DNA from: CAVQSS01 sp963746605
GTDB taxonomy: Bacteria > Desulfobacterota > RBG-13-43-22
Length of the DNA stretch: 64,000 nt
NCBI GenBank assembly: GCA_963746605.1
Contig: CAVVCH010000052.1
Coordinates: forward strand, 1 to 64,000
Reading direction: 5' to 3'
The notes beneath the pieces were generated by a model, which was not told the origin of the DNA, did not search any database, and saw only the letters and a list, made by a program, of their open reading frames with translations. Shown here in pieces: positions 17,072-29,129 of the stretch. The position numbers were made by a program, and so were the translations under genes. How positions within the stretch are numbered: position 1 is the stretch's first letter; each line of letters begins with the position of its first letter.

Positions 17072-20000
17072 CCTCGGTCCCCCCGGGGCTCAAGACCCCC
17101 GGCTTCGATCTTCTGAACAGTCCCCTGGAAGGGACCAATCTGATTGAAGCCGGGGCCGGCACGGGAAAGACCTATACCGTCACGGGTCTTTTCCTGCGGC
17201 TCATTCTGGAAAGGCGGCTGGCGGTGAGTGAAATTCTGGTGGTGACCTACACCGTAGCCGCCACCGAGGAATTGCGCGATCGGATTCGCTGTAAGCTTCG
17301 TGAAGCCCTGGAAGCTTATTCGGCCGGGACCAGTTCGGATTTGTTTTTGCAAAGTCTGCTCCTTAAAATTCCGGACCGGGAGGAGGCGGTTGACCTCCTG
17401 CGCGCCGCCCTTTTGGATTTTGATGGGGCGGCCATCTTCACCATCCACGGCTTTTGCCAGCGGACGCTGCACGAGAGCGCTTTTGAAAGCGGCAGCTTGT
17501 TCGATACGGAATTGGAGCCCGAAGCGGAAACCGGGCTGATAGAGGAAATTGTCCAGGATTTCTGGCGGCGGCACTTTTATGATGCTCCCCGGGAGTGGGT
17601 CCAGTACGCCTTGAACCTGAACCTCGGTCCGGTCACTTTTCTGGACCTCGTGAAAAAGGGGCGATCCCAGAACGATTTGAAAATTATTCCCCGGACGGCC
17701 CCGGTGGTTTTCACCGCCTTGGAGCCCTTTCGTCGGGCCTATGGCGAACTGCGGATCGCCTGGCCGATGGTTCGGGGCGAGGTAGAACAGGCCTTCCGCG
17801 ATCCCGCTTTAACCACTGACTACACCGATCGGGTATCTGAAACCTTGGGTCTGATGGACGCCTTTTTAGCGGAAAACAGTCCGGTCTTTCCGCTGCCGGA
17901 AAAATTCGAAAAATTCACCCCCAGTGGCCTGGAAAAGAAAACCAGGAAAAAATGGAAAACCCCGCGGCATCCGTATTTCCAATTGTGTGAGGCCCTGTGG
18001 CAGACCGCCGGTACGCTTCGAATGGAAATGGACCGCCACCTGCTGTTTCTAAAGGGGGCGGTCTTTCAAACCCTGGGGCAGGAGTTGCCGATTCGTAAGC
18101 GACGGCGCAATATCCAGTCGTTTGATGATCTCCTGATCCGTCTGCGCCGGTCTCTGGAAAAAGCAGGGGGAGACGAACTGTCCCGGGAGGTCAGAAAACG
18201 GTACCGGGCCGCCCTCATCGACGAATTCCAGGATACCGATCCTGTCCAATATGCGATCTTCCGGAATATTTTTGGGAAAGGCGGCTCCATTCTGTTTCTG
18301 ATCGGCGATCCCAAGCAGGCCATTTATAGCTTCCGGGGCGCCGACCTGTTCGCCTACCTGGAGGCCGCCGGCCGGGTTGACCGTCGGTACACCCTGGCCC
18401 GGAACTGGCGTTCCGAACCGGGATTAATTGCCGCGGTCAATACGGTCTTTGGCAGCCGGGATAACGCTTTTCTCTACCCGGAGATCCCTTTTGAACCTGC
18501 GGTAGCGGTGGAAGGGGGAAGACAGCCTTTGTTGGCCCTCCAGGGGAAGACGGAGCCGCCGCTGCATTTCTGGCTGGTCAATTCGAGCGATGGAGGCATC
18601 ATCAATAAAGGGGAGGCCGAAGGCCGGATTCCCGAGGCGGTGGCCGCCGAAATCTCCCGCCTGCTCAAACTCGGAAAAAATGGCGAAGCCCTGCTTGGCA
18701 GCCGACGGCTGCGCGAGGCGGATCTGGCCGTACTGGTGCGGACCAACCGGCAGGCCCGGCTGATGCAGACGGCCCTGGGCCGGCTGAAAATCGCGAGTGT
18801 CCTCTACACCACCGAAAATTTATTTGACACGTATGAGGCCCTGGAGGTGCAGCGGATACTGGAGGGATTGGTGAATCCCCTTCGCGAGGGTCGGATCAGA
18901 GCGGCGTTGGCCACCAACCTGCTGGGAGTGACCGGGGAAACCCTGGAAAGGCTCACCAGTGATGAGGCCGGATGGGAGGAATGGCTTTCCCGTTTCAGGG
19001 ATTATTATGAAACAGGCGAACGAAAGGGCTTTATCCGAATGTTTCAATATTTCCTGCTTCGGGAAAAGGTCCGTTCCCGCCTCCTTGGCCTGCCTAACGG
19101 GGAGAGACGGCTGACGAATGTGCTCCATCTTTCCGAGGTACTTCACCGGATAGCTGTTGAAGAGAAGCTGAGCCTGACCGGGCTCCTAAAATGGCTGGAC
19201 CGGCAGCGCGACCCCGGATCTCCGCGGCTGGAAGAACACCAGCTTCGGCTGGAAAGCGATGCCGAGGCCGTTAAGATCGTCACCATCCACAAGAGCAAAG
19301 GTCTGGAATACCCGATCGTTTTCTGCCCCTTTAACTGGGACCCATCAAAGGTCAAAAAAGGGGCTTTTTGTTTTCACGACCGCGAGGATGGCTGGAGACT
19401 CAATCTGGTGTTGGACCAGGAAGCGGGGGACTTTCGCGAATTGGTCGCATTGGCTGAGCAAGAGGAACTGGCGGAGAATCTCAGGCTGCTTTATGTGGCG
19501 CTAACCCGAGCCAAGAACCGTTGTTACCTCATTTGGGGAAGGTTTCGGGATGCGGAAACCTCCTCCCTGGCCTACTTGCTGGCTCCTCCCGGGGACCATG
19601 GCGCCAATATTGTTCAAGCCGTGGGAGCCCATTATCAGGCCAAGACCGATGAAATACTGCGTGAGGACTTGACCGGATTGGCCGGAAGATCTATGGAAAC
19701 GATCCGGGTAACCGATCTGCCGAAAGCCCCGGGTGAAGAAATCGGCCCAGCCGAAATAGAACGGGAAGAATTGACCGGGAGGGTCTTCCGGGTTCCTGTT
19801 TCCCGGGACTGGCAGATCGCCAGTTTTTCCCGGCTGACCGGCGGGGTTAAAGAAACATTTGATTCATCTCAGTCGGAAGAGATCTCCGCTGACCTGCCGG
19901 ACCGCGACCAGGTCCTGGCCGCCGAAGAACCGCTTTGGGAGCCGGAGCCTTTCTCCATTTTTGCCTTTCCCAGGGGGGCCAAAGCGGGGACTCTGCTGCA

Positions 20001-20706
20001 TGATCTCCTGGAAAACCTGGATTTCAGCGAAACGGACCCCAAGGTTATAATGAACCTGGCGGCGGATAAACTGGCAGAATACGGTTATGATCCGAAGTGG
20101 CAGGAAACGATCCGCGGCCTGATCGGCCGGGTACTGGCGGCACCGCTCCCCGCTCTTACCGGGGAATTCACCTTGGCACAGATCACCCGGACAGAACGGC
20201 TCAACGAGCTCGGGTTTTATTTCCCCCTTCGGCTGGTAACCCCCCGGAGGTTGGGAAAAATTTTCGCCGATCACGGGGAGACAGATTTGCCGGCTGGATT
20301 TCCCGCCCGGCTTGAAAAGCTGGACTTTCAGCCGGCCCATGGATTCATGAAAGGTTTCATCGACTTGGTTTTTCAATTCCAGGGGCGCTTTTTCCTGGTG
20401 GATTGGAAATCAAATTTCCTGGGGGCCAGGGTGGAGGATTACCACCGGGAGAACCTGGTCCGCGTCATGGAGAACCATTTCTATCGCCTGCAACTGAACC
20501 TTTATGTGCTGGCCCTGCACCGGTATCTAACCTACCGGGTCCCGGGGTATCGTTACGAGGAACATTTCGGCGGCGCCTATTATCTTTTCCTGCGGGGAAT
20601 GGATCCCGGAAAAGAAAAGGGATTCGGGATCTACCATGAATCGCCGGGGAAGGATCTGATTGAGGCCTTAAGCCAAACCCTGATCGGAGCGGAGGCCGGT
20701 TCATGA
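17053..20706 (+). CDS. recB: Exodeoxyribonuclease V subunit RecB (helicase-nuclease)
   Basis: 1217 residues, slightly longer than E. coli RecB. The SF1A 3'-5' helicase carries Walker A EAGAGTGKTYTVTG near residue 35, DEFQDTDPVQ, GDPKQAIYSFRGADLF, the VKIVTIHKSKGLEYPIV motif V/VI region and LLYVALTRAKNR. The C-terminal nuclease domain has the GFIDLVF...DWKSN signature. It starts with GTG inside the end of recC and its stop overlaps the recD ATG by 4 bp, so the order recC-recB-recD is a tight operon. It unwinds and degrades double-strand ends and loads RecA after Chi. Confidence 0.96.
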   Translation: MRTEALTSVPPGLKTPGFDLLNSPLEGTNLIEAGAGTGKTYTVTGLFLRLILERRLAVSEILVVTYTVAATEELRDRIRCKLREALEAYSAGTSSDLFLQSLLLKIPDREEAVDLLRAALLDFDGAAIFTIHGFCQRTLHESAFESGSLFDTELEPEAETGLIEEIVQDFWRRHFYDAPREWVQYALNLNLGPVTFLDLVKKGRSQNDLKIIPRTAPVVFTALEPFRRAYGELRIAWPMVRGEVEQAFRDPALTTDYTDRVSETLGLMDAFLAENSPVFPLPEKFEKFTPSGLEKKTRKKWKTPRHPYFQLCEALWQTAGTLRMEMDRHLLFLKGAVFQTLGQELPIRKRRRNIQSFDDLLIRLRRSLEKAGGDELSREVRKRYRAALIDEFQDTDPVQYAIFRNIFGKGGSILFLIGDPKQAIYSFRGADLFAYLEAAGRVDRRYTLARNWRSEPGLIAAVNTVFGSRDNAFLYPEIPFEPAVAVEGGRQPLLALQGKTEPPLHFWLVNSSDGGIINKGEAEGRIPEAVAAEISRLLKLGKNGEALLGSRRLREADLAVLVRTNRQARLMQTALGRLKIASVLYTTENLFDTYEALEVQRILEGLVNPLREGRIRAALATNLLGVTGETLERLTSDEAGWEEWLSRFRDYYETGERKGFIRMFQYFLLREKVRSRLLGLPNGERRLTNVLHLSEVLHRIAVEEKLSLTGLLKWLDRQRDPGSPRLEEHQLRLESDAEAVKIVTIHKSKGLEYPIVFCPFNWDPSKVKKGAFCFHDREDGWRLNLVLDQEAGDFRELVALAEQEELAENLRLLYVALTRAKNRCYLIWGRFRDAETSSLAYLLAPPGDHGANIVQAVGAHYQAKTDEILREDLTGLAGRSMETIRVTDLPKAPGEEIGPAEIEREELTGRVFRVPVSRDWQIASFSRLTGGVKETFDSSQSEEISADLPDRDQVLAAEEPLWEPEPFSIFAFPRGAKAGTLLHDLLENLDFSETDPKVIMNLAADKLAEYGYDPKWQETIRGLIGRVLAAPLPALTGEFTLAQITRTERLNELGFYFPLRLVTPRRLGKIFADHGETDLPAGFPARLEKLDFQPAHGFMKGFIDLVFQFQGRFFLVDWKSNFLGARVEDYHRENLVRVMENHFYRLQLNLYVLALHRYLTYRVPGYRYEEHFGGAYYLFLRGMDPGKEKGFGIYHESPGKDLIEALSQTLIGAEAGS

Positions 20707-22544
20707 AGCCCCCCTGGACGGACGTCCTCCTCAAAAACAATATCCTCTCACCTCTGGATGTTTATTTTGCCGAACTGATGATCAGGCTTTCCGGGACCGG
20801 GAGCGAGGCCCTCTTTCTGGCGGCCGCCTTGGCCAGCCGTTACCAGGGGATGGGGCATATCTGCCTCGATCTCTCCCTTTTGGCCGGGAAGTCGCTGCTG
20901 GAGGGGGAAACGGATTCTCCGGTCTGCCCTCCTCTGAAACAATGGTCCCAGGGGCTGATAAAAGAAGGGGTGGTGGGGAAGCCGGGGGAGTATAAGCCCT
21001 TGATCCTCAATGGGCTTCGGCTTTATTTATACCGTTACTGGGAGTACGAAAAAAAACTGATCGATTTCCTGAAGGAACGAACCGGCGATGATCTGCTCTT
21101 GACGGATGAGGATTCCCTTCAGGCCGGTTTGGCTCGACTTTTCCCCTCTCCAGACCCGAGAGAGACTGATTGGCAAAAGGTGGCCGCCCTGGCTTCGGTT
21201 TGGAAAAGATGCTGCGTAATCTCCGGTGGACCTGGGGTTGGAAAGACCTATACCGTGGCCAAGATCCTGGCGCTTCTTCTGGAACAGAATAATTCTGGGC
21301 CCTTGCGGATAGCCCTGGCAGCCCCCACCGGAAAAGCCGCCGCCCGGCTGCAGGAAGCCTTAAAAAAAACCCGCGAGACGATGGACTGTCCGGACCCGGT
21401 TAAGGCCGCGCTGCCCCTCGAGGCCTTTACCCTTCACCGTCTGTTAAAGCCGCTGCCGGAGTCCCCCTATTTTCGATACGATGCGAAAAACCCCCTGCCC
21501 TTTGAGGTCGTGGTCATCGATGAAGCCTCCATGGTGGACCTGGCCCTGCTCTCCAAGCTGGTCCAGGCGCTTCCCCCCCGATCCAAATTGATCCTGCTGG
21601 GAGATAAGGATCAACTGGCCTCGGTCGAAGCCGGGGCCGTATTAGGAGATATCTGCGGCGACAAAAAAAATCCTGAGTTTTCCAGAGAATTCCAAGAGGC
21701 CTATCACAGGATCACCGGGGAGAGGCTGGAGGCCGGGGCAGAATTGGAAAGCAGGAACGGGATGAGGGACGTCATCGTTCCGCTCAAAAGGAATTACCGC
21801 TTTGGACCCTCGAGCGGGATTGGCGCCCTGAGTCGGGCCGTGAATGAAGGGAACGGCACCGGTGCCTTTGATCTGCTGAGGGACACCAAAGCGGCGGATA
21901 TCCGCTGGCGGAACCTGCCCCGTCCGGAAACCCTGGGGTCGGCGGTGAAAGATCTGGCGGTCAGCGGTTTTTCCGGATATTTTCAGCCGATCCGGGAGGG
22001 GAAAATTTTCGATTTGTTCGGCAAGTTCCGGATCCTCTGCGCCCTGCGAGAAGGGCCATACGGGGCACAGGCGCTGAACCGGCTGATGGAGTATCACTTG
22101 CGGCAGGAGGGCCTGATCCCGCCGGTGGGCCCCTGGTATGCCGGGCGGCCGGTCATGGTCACTAAGAATGACTACCAGTTGAGGCTATTCAATGGAGATA
22201 TGGGGATTGCCTTGCCGGACCCCGACGGAAATCATGGGCTCCGGGTCTTTTTCCCCTCCCCGGACGGGGGGATTCGAAAATTTCCTCCCCGGCGGCTCCC
22301 GGAACATGAAAGCGTTTATGCCCTAACGGTACACAAAAGCCAGGGATCGGAATTCGATCGGGTCCTCCTGATTCTGCCGGACCGGGATGTCCCGGTGTTG
22401 ACCCGGGAATTGATTTACACCGGAATCACTCGGGCCCGGAAACAGGTGGAAATCTGGGGAAAGGAAACGATTTTTTGTCGGGCTGTATCGCGCCGCATCG
22501 AGCGCTCTTCCGGACTTCGGGAAGCCCTCTGGGGATCCGATTGA
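20703..22544 (+). CDS. recD: Exodeoxyribonuclease V subunit RecD (5'-3' helicase)
   Basis: 613 residues, the usual RecD length. The N-terminal part is the RecD interaction region. The SF1B motor has Walker A SGGPGVGKTYTVAK at about residue 175-190, AAPTGKAAARL, VVIDEASMVDLALL, LLGDKDQLASVEAGAVLGD and C-terminal YALTVHKSQGSEFDRV then YTGITRARKQVE. The ATG overlaps the recB stop (ATGA). It is the fast 5'-3' motor of the RecBCD complex. A small hairpin with a T-run follows about 100 bp downstream. Confidence 0.96.
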   Translation: MKPPWTDVLLKNNILSPLDVYFAELMIRLSGTGSEALFLAAALASRYQGMGHICLDLSLLAGKSLLEGETDSPVCPPLKQWSQGLIKEGVVGKPGEYKPLILNGLRLYLYRYWEYEKKLIDFLKERTGDDLLLTDEDSLQAGLARLFPSPDPRETDWQKVAALASVWKRCCVISGGPGVGKTYTVAKILALLLEQNNSGPLRIALAAPTGKAAARLQEALKKTRETMDCPDPVKAALPLEAFTLHRLLKPLPESPYFRYDAKNPLPFEVVVIDEASMVDLALLSKLVQALPPRSKLILLGDKDQLASVEAGAVLGDICGDKKNPEFSREFQEAYHRITGERLEAGAELESRNGMRDVIVPLKRNYRFGPSSGIGALSRAVNEGNGTGAFDLLRDTKAADIRWRNLPRPETLGSAVKDLAVSGFSGYFQPIREGKIFDLFGKFRILCALREGPYGAQALNRLMEYHLRQEGLIPPVGPWYAGRPVMVTKNDYQLRLFNGDMGIALPDPDGNHGLRVFFPSPDGGIRKFPPRRLPEHESVYALTVHKSQGSEFDRVLLILPDRDVPVLTRELIYTGITRARKQVEIWGKETIFCRAVSRRIERSSGLREALWGSD

Positions 22545-22647
22545 ATCGATGGATGACCTCTTATTCGGAGCGACGCTGAACCCTCCATTTTTTAGCGGCT
22601 GCGCCGGTTCCGGTCAACCCGGGGACCCCAGGCCGACCATCACTTTT

Positions 22648-22664
22648 TCCGCTTGCGGATTTTT
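22648..22664 (+). terminator. Possible terminator after recD
   Basis: Palindrome TCCGCTTGCGGA (stem of four, loop CTTG) followed by five T. Weak stem, but correctly placed between recD and ppdK. Confidence 0.4.
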
Positions 22665-22728
22665 CCTGCTTATAATATTTTTTCACCTATAAGGTTTTGC
22701 ATTCCACAACCAGAAAGGGGGCCATCCC

Positions 22729-25510
<2,782 letters not shown>

Positions 25511-25514
<4 letters not shown>

Positions 25515-26161
25515 AAGAATCCCGGGGAAAAGGCTAAAAAGAACTGGCCGGTGTAATACAGGGAAAGCCCGAACAGGCGGTTGAAAAACGCTTTGCTAAT
25601 GAATTGATCGCGGGCCACCAATAGATCTGAAAGGTAAAAGAGGATGGCCCCCCAGAAAACCAAGGCCTTTCCTGGAAAGGGCAGGTCCGGTCTTTCAAAA
25701 ACCGCCCAGGCCCCGCAGACCATCAACGTAATGACCGCCACGTAGGCTAAAACCGGAAGCTTCATGGCCCCCAGATGGGGCCAAAGCCACCGGCAGGCCC
25801 CCAGACCGATGGCGAGAAGAAGAAAATCTCCGGAAGAAAGCCAACCGTTGAAAGGGGTCAGGAAACTAAAGGCCAGTATATAGAGCACATGGCCGAACAG
25901 GAATGCCGCCAATCCTGCCCTGAACCACTTCAACCCTGGCAAGGCCAAGAAAACATCTCCTGCCAGGCAGAAGATCAACCCCACCTTTAAATAACGGGTA
26001 AAGGCTTCATTGCTACCCGGTTGAAGAAAAACCGTAATTACAAAAAGAAGGGATAGCAAAGACTTGGTCACGATTCGACCAAAGGGTTGCCCCATTTTTT
26101 CAAAATAGAGAAGGATGACCAGCCCGGAAACGCCCAGGCCAAGGATAATAAAAGAACTCAT
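25511..26161 (-). CDS. YhhN-family membrane protein (lysoplasmalogenase-like)
   Basis: 216 residues, about eight hydrophobic helices. The YhhN/TMEM86 pattern is visible: TKSLLSLLF, LKVGLIFCLAGDVFLAL, FRAGLAAFLFGHVLYILAF, and a late FYLSDLLVARDQF. Family members hydrolyse lysoplasmalogen in animals; the bacterial substrate is not certain. It is convergent with ppdK, the stop codons overlapping by 4 bp. Confidence 0.82.
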
Positions 26162-26347
26162 ACCCCCTCCCTTTTAGCTCGTAGCACAAGACATCTATTC
26201 AGGCCCTTGGCCAATGGTGTGAGTGGCACCCCACAAATTTAGCAGAGCACTGCTTTCTTAGGAGCTGGATTGTAATTGAATTGTTGCTTTTGCATGGATG
26301 TTTGTCCAGGGTACCTTTCCTAAATCTGAGAGGACTGGCGAAGGGCC

Positions 26348-27238
26348 TTAGGATTTTTCTTCCAGGTCCCCGACCACCATCCGGACGATCTCTGGCAGCT
26401 CTTTCAGGTCGAGGGGCCGGATCAGGCGCCGGAAAGGGACTTCCCGGGCCAGTCGGGCGGAGTGCCGGAAGTGTTGCTGTTGGTTTACCCCGGCTTTGAG
26501 GGAAAGGAGCGTATAGGTATAACGAAGCAAGGCGATAATCGCCTCCGGCCGGCTTAGCGGTAAGAGTTCGATATCTTCGCCTTTTTCGAGGAGGTAGACG
26601 CGTTTCAAGGGAAGAGGTTCGACTGAAAACCCCTCGGGGACCCGGGGGGTAACCTTTTCTTCGAGGGGATTTCCCGGGAGAGAATTATTCGGATCGAAGC
26701 CCAAGGAGGCGGCAGTTTCCGAATACAGTTTCAATTGAGGAAAAGCCGGGCAGATCTGGGGGGAGGCTTCATCGGTCCGGATAACCAGGACGTCATCGGC
26801 AACGAGGGGATATTGGTTACTGAAGGCCGCCGCCATGGTGGATTTGCCTTCTCCGGAATGACCTAAAAAGACCACGCCACCGCCGTCAATAGTCACGGCG
26901 CTTCCGTGTAAAACGAGGAATCCACGCAGAAAGGCCAAGGTTCCGAGCACATTGCCCAGGAGAAAAAGACGCAGGGAACTTTCGTCTACGCCGGGGGCCG
27001 GATCGATAAGAACCTGTTGTCCGGCAAGAATGGTAAAAGAACCGATGCCGGCATAGCAAAAGTAGGCTTCCCCGTCTGTTATCCGCAGGATTGTTTCCGA
27101 AAACCGGTCAGGAAAGCTAGCTCCATCAGGCCGGGAAAAAAGAATATTCACCTCATAATTCCCTGCCCGGCCCTCGACCAGTTCGGGAAGTTGAAGCTCT
27201 GAGCGAATGGCCAAGCCAAAGGCCCGGTAATAATACAA
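26348..27238 (-). CDS. HPr-kinase-like protein of a RiPP locus
   Basis: 296 residues. The C-terminal half resembles HPr Ser kinase/phosphorylase-type P-loop proteins: HGSAVTIDGGGVVFLG leads to the Walker A GHSGEGKST at 126-134, then VADDVLVIRTD and a PAFPQLKLY segment. The N-terminal 100 residues are not similar to the DRTGG domain of true HprK. Such kinases occur in some lasso-peptide loci (ThcoK/PadeK type), where they phosphorylate the peptide's C-terminal Ser; the candidate precursor next door has Ser at 47 of 50. It is the last gene of a minus-strand operon with the precursor, B2 and PqqD-like genes. The start is TTG. Substrate assignment is inference. Confidence 0.78.
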   Translation of the reverse strand: MYYYRAFGLAIRSELQLPELVEGRAGNYEVNILFSRPDGASFPDRFSETILRITDGEAYFCYAGIGSFTILAGQQVLIDPAPGVDESSLRLFLLGNVLGTLAFLRGFLVLHGSAVTIDGGGVVFLGHSGEGKSTMAAAFSNQYPLVADDVLVIRTDEASPQICPAFPQLKLYSETAASLGFDPNNSLPGNPLEEKVTPRVPEGFSVEPLPLKRVYLLEKGEDIELLPLSRPEAIIALLRYTYTLLSLKAGVNQQQHFRHSARLAREVPFRRLIRPLDLKELPEIVRMVVGDLEEKS

Positions 27239-27277
27239 TCTTTTTCTCTGTTTCTCCGGTTTATCCCAAAGGAAGGG

Positions 27278-27430
27278 TTAGACGGTCCCGCTTACCACCG
27301 CATCATTTCGAAAGCCTTCTCGGTTAACCAAGCTTTGTTCGGTGATCTTCTCCACCGATCCGTGAACGATCAATTCAGGCTTCTGGTAAGGTTTCTTTTC
27401 TTTCTCAATATGAGGATCTTTTTCCTTCAT
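27278..27430 (-). CDS. Candidate lasso-type RiPP precursor peptide
   Basis: 50 residues, ATG at 27430, with AAAGGAG 7 bp upstream. It lies in the 227-bp gap between the B2 protease and the kinase. Residues 15-30 fit the lasso leader rule YxxPxLxxxGxxxxxT exactly: Y15, P18, L20, G24, T30. If Thr is at -2, the core is residues 32-50 starting QSLVNREGF; Glu38 is then core position 7, a permitted ring-closing acceptor, but Gln at position 1 is unusual. The last residues VVSGTV contain a Ser available to the adjacent kinase. The leader is highly charged (Lys/Glu). No lasso cyclase is in the window, so the final product may not be a lasso. Confidence 0.75.
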   Translation of the reverse strand: MKEKDPHIEKEKKPYQKPELIVHGSVEKITEQSLVNREGFRNDAVVSGTV

Positions 27431-27465
27431 TTTCTTTCTCCTTTGTTTTTCGAAATCACCCCGAA

Positions 27466-27924
27466 TTAGGTCCGGGATCGAGGAGCCTCCGCTGGCGAGA
27501 CTCCAAGGGCTCCCAGGACTGGAAATGCGGTATAAGGTTCCACAGTTCCCCCGAGCAGCACCAGCCCTTGGGATTCCAGCCAGGCATGGGCCTTAACCCG
27601 CGTATCGGATGGGTTTTTTAGTACCCCGATACGCAGGTCAGTCTGATGTCCATATCGAGCCAGAAACGCTTGCCCGGCGATAGCCCGCGCCAGGCAGGTT
27701 GTCCGCGGCACATTTCTCCCGGCGATATCAATCGCCCTGATCAACTGAACCAGAGGAAATGAAGTTGGTTCTCGTTTGATCGGGGCCCGCTTGATCAGGT
27801 TCAGCATCGTTTTGAAAGGCAGAAGCCGTAAACCGAATTTTGCCCCCCAAACGAACAACCAGGCTTTTATCAAGAGGCCCTTTTCGGATAAAGGCCGTTG
27901 TAAAAAATCACGCACCTTTTTCAT
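27466..27924 (-). CDS. Lasso-peptide-type B2 leader peptidase (transglutaminase-like)
   Basis: 152 residues, the size of stand-alone B2 proteins (McjB C-terminal domain, PF13471). The Cys is in RTTCLARAIAGQAFLARYG and the His in KAHAWLESQG, the signature Cys-His pair of the papain/transglutaminase-like fold. The third acidic residue is not obvious: an LLGGTVEPYTAF segment occupies that place, as in other B2 proteins. It should remove the leader from the precursor encoded 35 bp downstream. Its start overlaps the end of the PqqD-like gene by 17 bp. Confidence 0.85.
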   Translation of the reverse strand: MKKVRDFLQRPLSEKGLLIKAWLFVWGAKFGLRLLPFKTMLNLIKRAPIKREPTSFPLVQLIRAIDIAGRNVPRTTCLARAIAGQAFLARYGHQTDLRIGVLKNPSDTRVKAHAWLESQGLVLLGGTVEPYTAFPVLGALGVSPAEAPRSRT

Positions 27925-28210
27925 CGGTACGCTCGATCAGGCCGTTGGCCAAAAGGGTCTCCATGATGGCGACTAAATCTTGCTCGCATTGCCCGGGCTC
28001 CACCTGATATTCTTCGAGGATTCGATCCCTGACTTTACCTATGGTGATCGGTTTTTGGATTAGATTCCAGATAAAGGTACCCAAGGGGTTCAGGCCATAA
28101 TACATCCCGCCTTTTAGGCCAAGAATAATGGTTTCCCCTCCCAGGTCGCACGAGACCTGGTCCTGAACCGCGACTACGGTTTGAGCGAATAAGGAATCAA
28201 CTCGGCGCAT
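27908..28210 (-). CDS. PqqD-family RiPP recognition element (B1-like)
   Basis: About 100 residues with the PqqD/RRE pattern: ETIILGLKGGMYYGLNPLGTFIWNLIQ followed by a wHTH-like C-terminal part ending in VAIMETLLANGLIER. PqqD-type RREs bind leader peptides and hand them to the processing enzymes; in lasso systems this is protein B1. The frame is open to a GTG at 28216; the ATG at 28210 has better spacing from AGAGAG. It is the first gene of the operon. A palindrome ATTATT-N6-AATAAT lies 50 bp upstream at 28258-28275 and could be a regulatory site. Confidence 0.85.
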   Translation of the reverse strand: MRRVDSLFAQTVVAVQDQVSCDLGGETIILGLKGGMYYGLNPLGTFIWNLIQKPITIGKVRDRILEEYQVEPGQCEQDLVAIMETLLANGLIERTDEKGA

Positions 28211-28457
28211 GGACACTCTCTGCCGACAAGGTACCCGGTGTCTTCCTAAGAAACTGGATTATTTTCATGAATAATGACGGAGGGAATTTTCCTTAAAAAG
28301 TAATCAAAGAGAGGAGCCCATTCTCCGAATTTTGGTCGGAGGAAATCCCGGCTTTCAAGAATCCGCAGGCCTTAAGGCGACCCCAGTCCTACCGGGAAGG
28401 GTTAGAGCTGAAGGCCCGGACCGTCATTTCTGTGACAATAAACATTTTGACGAACCC

Positions 28458-28679
28458 TCAAACTTTGTGTCGGTGGATGATCAGTCCGTGGGTGGGGTCA
28501 TAGAGGGAAACGCCTACCGTAACCCTGTCTCCATCGATAACCCGTATTTTATAACGCTTCATCGCCCCGGACAACTTGGCCGTGATGGCACCGCCATTCT
28601 CCAGGGTAATGACATAGTTCCCCCCTCCAGTGGTTTTGGTAACGCGGCCCTCAACATGGACCAAATCGTCCTTGGACAA
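28458..28679 (-). CDS. infA: Translation initiation factor IF-1 (divergent)
   Basis: About 73 residues from the TTG at 28679, which has AGGAG 8 bp before it; a GTG at 28697 would add six residues. The OB fold reads DLVHVEGRVTKTTGGGNYVITLENG, then SGAMKRYKIRVIDGDRVTV and YDPTHGLIIHRH, matching IF-1 throughout although more divergent than typical (usually ISGKMR and YDLTKGRI). It binds the 30S A site during initiation. The usual ribosomal-protein neighbours are absent, so it may be a second copy. Confidence 0.88.
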   Translation of the reverse strand: MSKDDLVHVEGRVTKTTGGGNYVITLENGGAITAKLSGAMKRYKIRVIDGDRVTVGVSLYDPTHGLIIHRHKV

Positions 28680-28784
28680 AATCAGTTCTCCTTGCACCCT
28701 ATTCCCGTTTGGAGGGAAAAATATCCTCTTCTCCCGTAGGAGAGGTAAAGGGTAACTTATGGAATCGGTAATGAAAACGGCAGA

Positions 28785-29129
28785 CTAATAGCGGCCGCGA
28801 GGCTTGGAAGTCCGGCCTCTTCCGCCGCCTCCCCCCGGGCGTCCTTGTCCTCCTTTATAGCCGCCGCCATCCTCACGTGGTGTTTGGGGGCGGGCTTCAG
28901 ACACCGTCAAAGCGCGTCCATCAAATTCTTTTCCGTTCATTTTTTCGATGGCCTCCGCAGCCTCGGCCTCCGAGTTCATTTCCACAAAACCAAAACCCTT
29001 GCTGAGACCGCTGTAGCGATCCGTTATGATTTTGGCGGATTGCACGGTCCCAAAAGGGGTGAAAAGATCCTTCAGTGATTCGTCTGTGACCGTGAAACGA
29101 AGGTTCCCCACATATAGTTTATTACCCAT
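28785..29129 (-). CDS. RRM-type glycine-rich RNA-binding protein
   Basis: 114 residues. One RNA recognition motif at 4-80 has RNP2 (LYVGNLRF) and RNP1 (KGFGFVEM). A Gly/Arg-rich tail (GGGYKGGQGRPGGGGGRG-type) follows, as in the cold- and stress-induced Rbp family of cyanobacteria and Deltaproteobacteria. AAGGAGGG precedes the ATG. Transcribed alongside IF-1, which fits a role in RNA or translation under stress; that link is inference. Confidence 0.93.
   Translation of the reverse strand: MGNKLYVGNLRFTVTDESLKDLFTPFGTVQSAKIITDRYSGLSKGFGFVEMNSEAEAAEAIEKMNGKEFDGRALTVSEARPQTPREDGGGYKGGQGRPGGGGGRGRTSKPRGRY

Noticed and set aside
22671..22676. TATAAT upstream of ppdK considered as a promoter
   Set aside because: A good -10, but no convincing -35 at 16-18 bp; left uncalled.
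26162..26347. Gap after the kinase-like gene searched for a second precursor peptide
   Set aside because: No frame with a ribosome site and leader motif on either strand.
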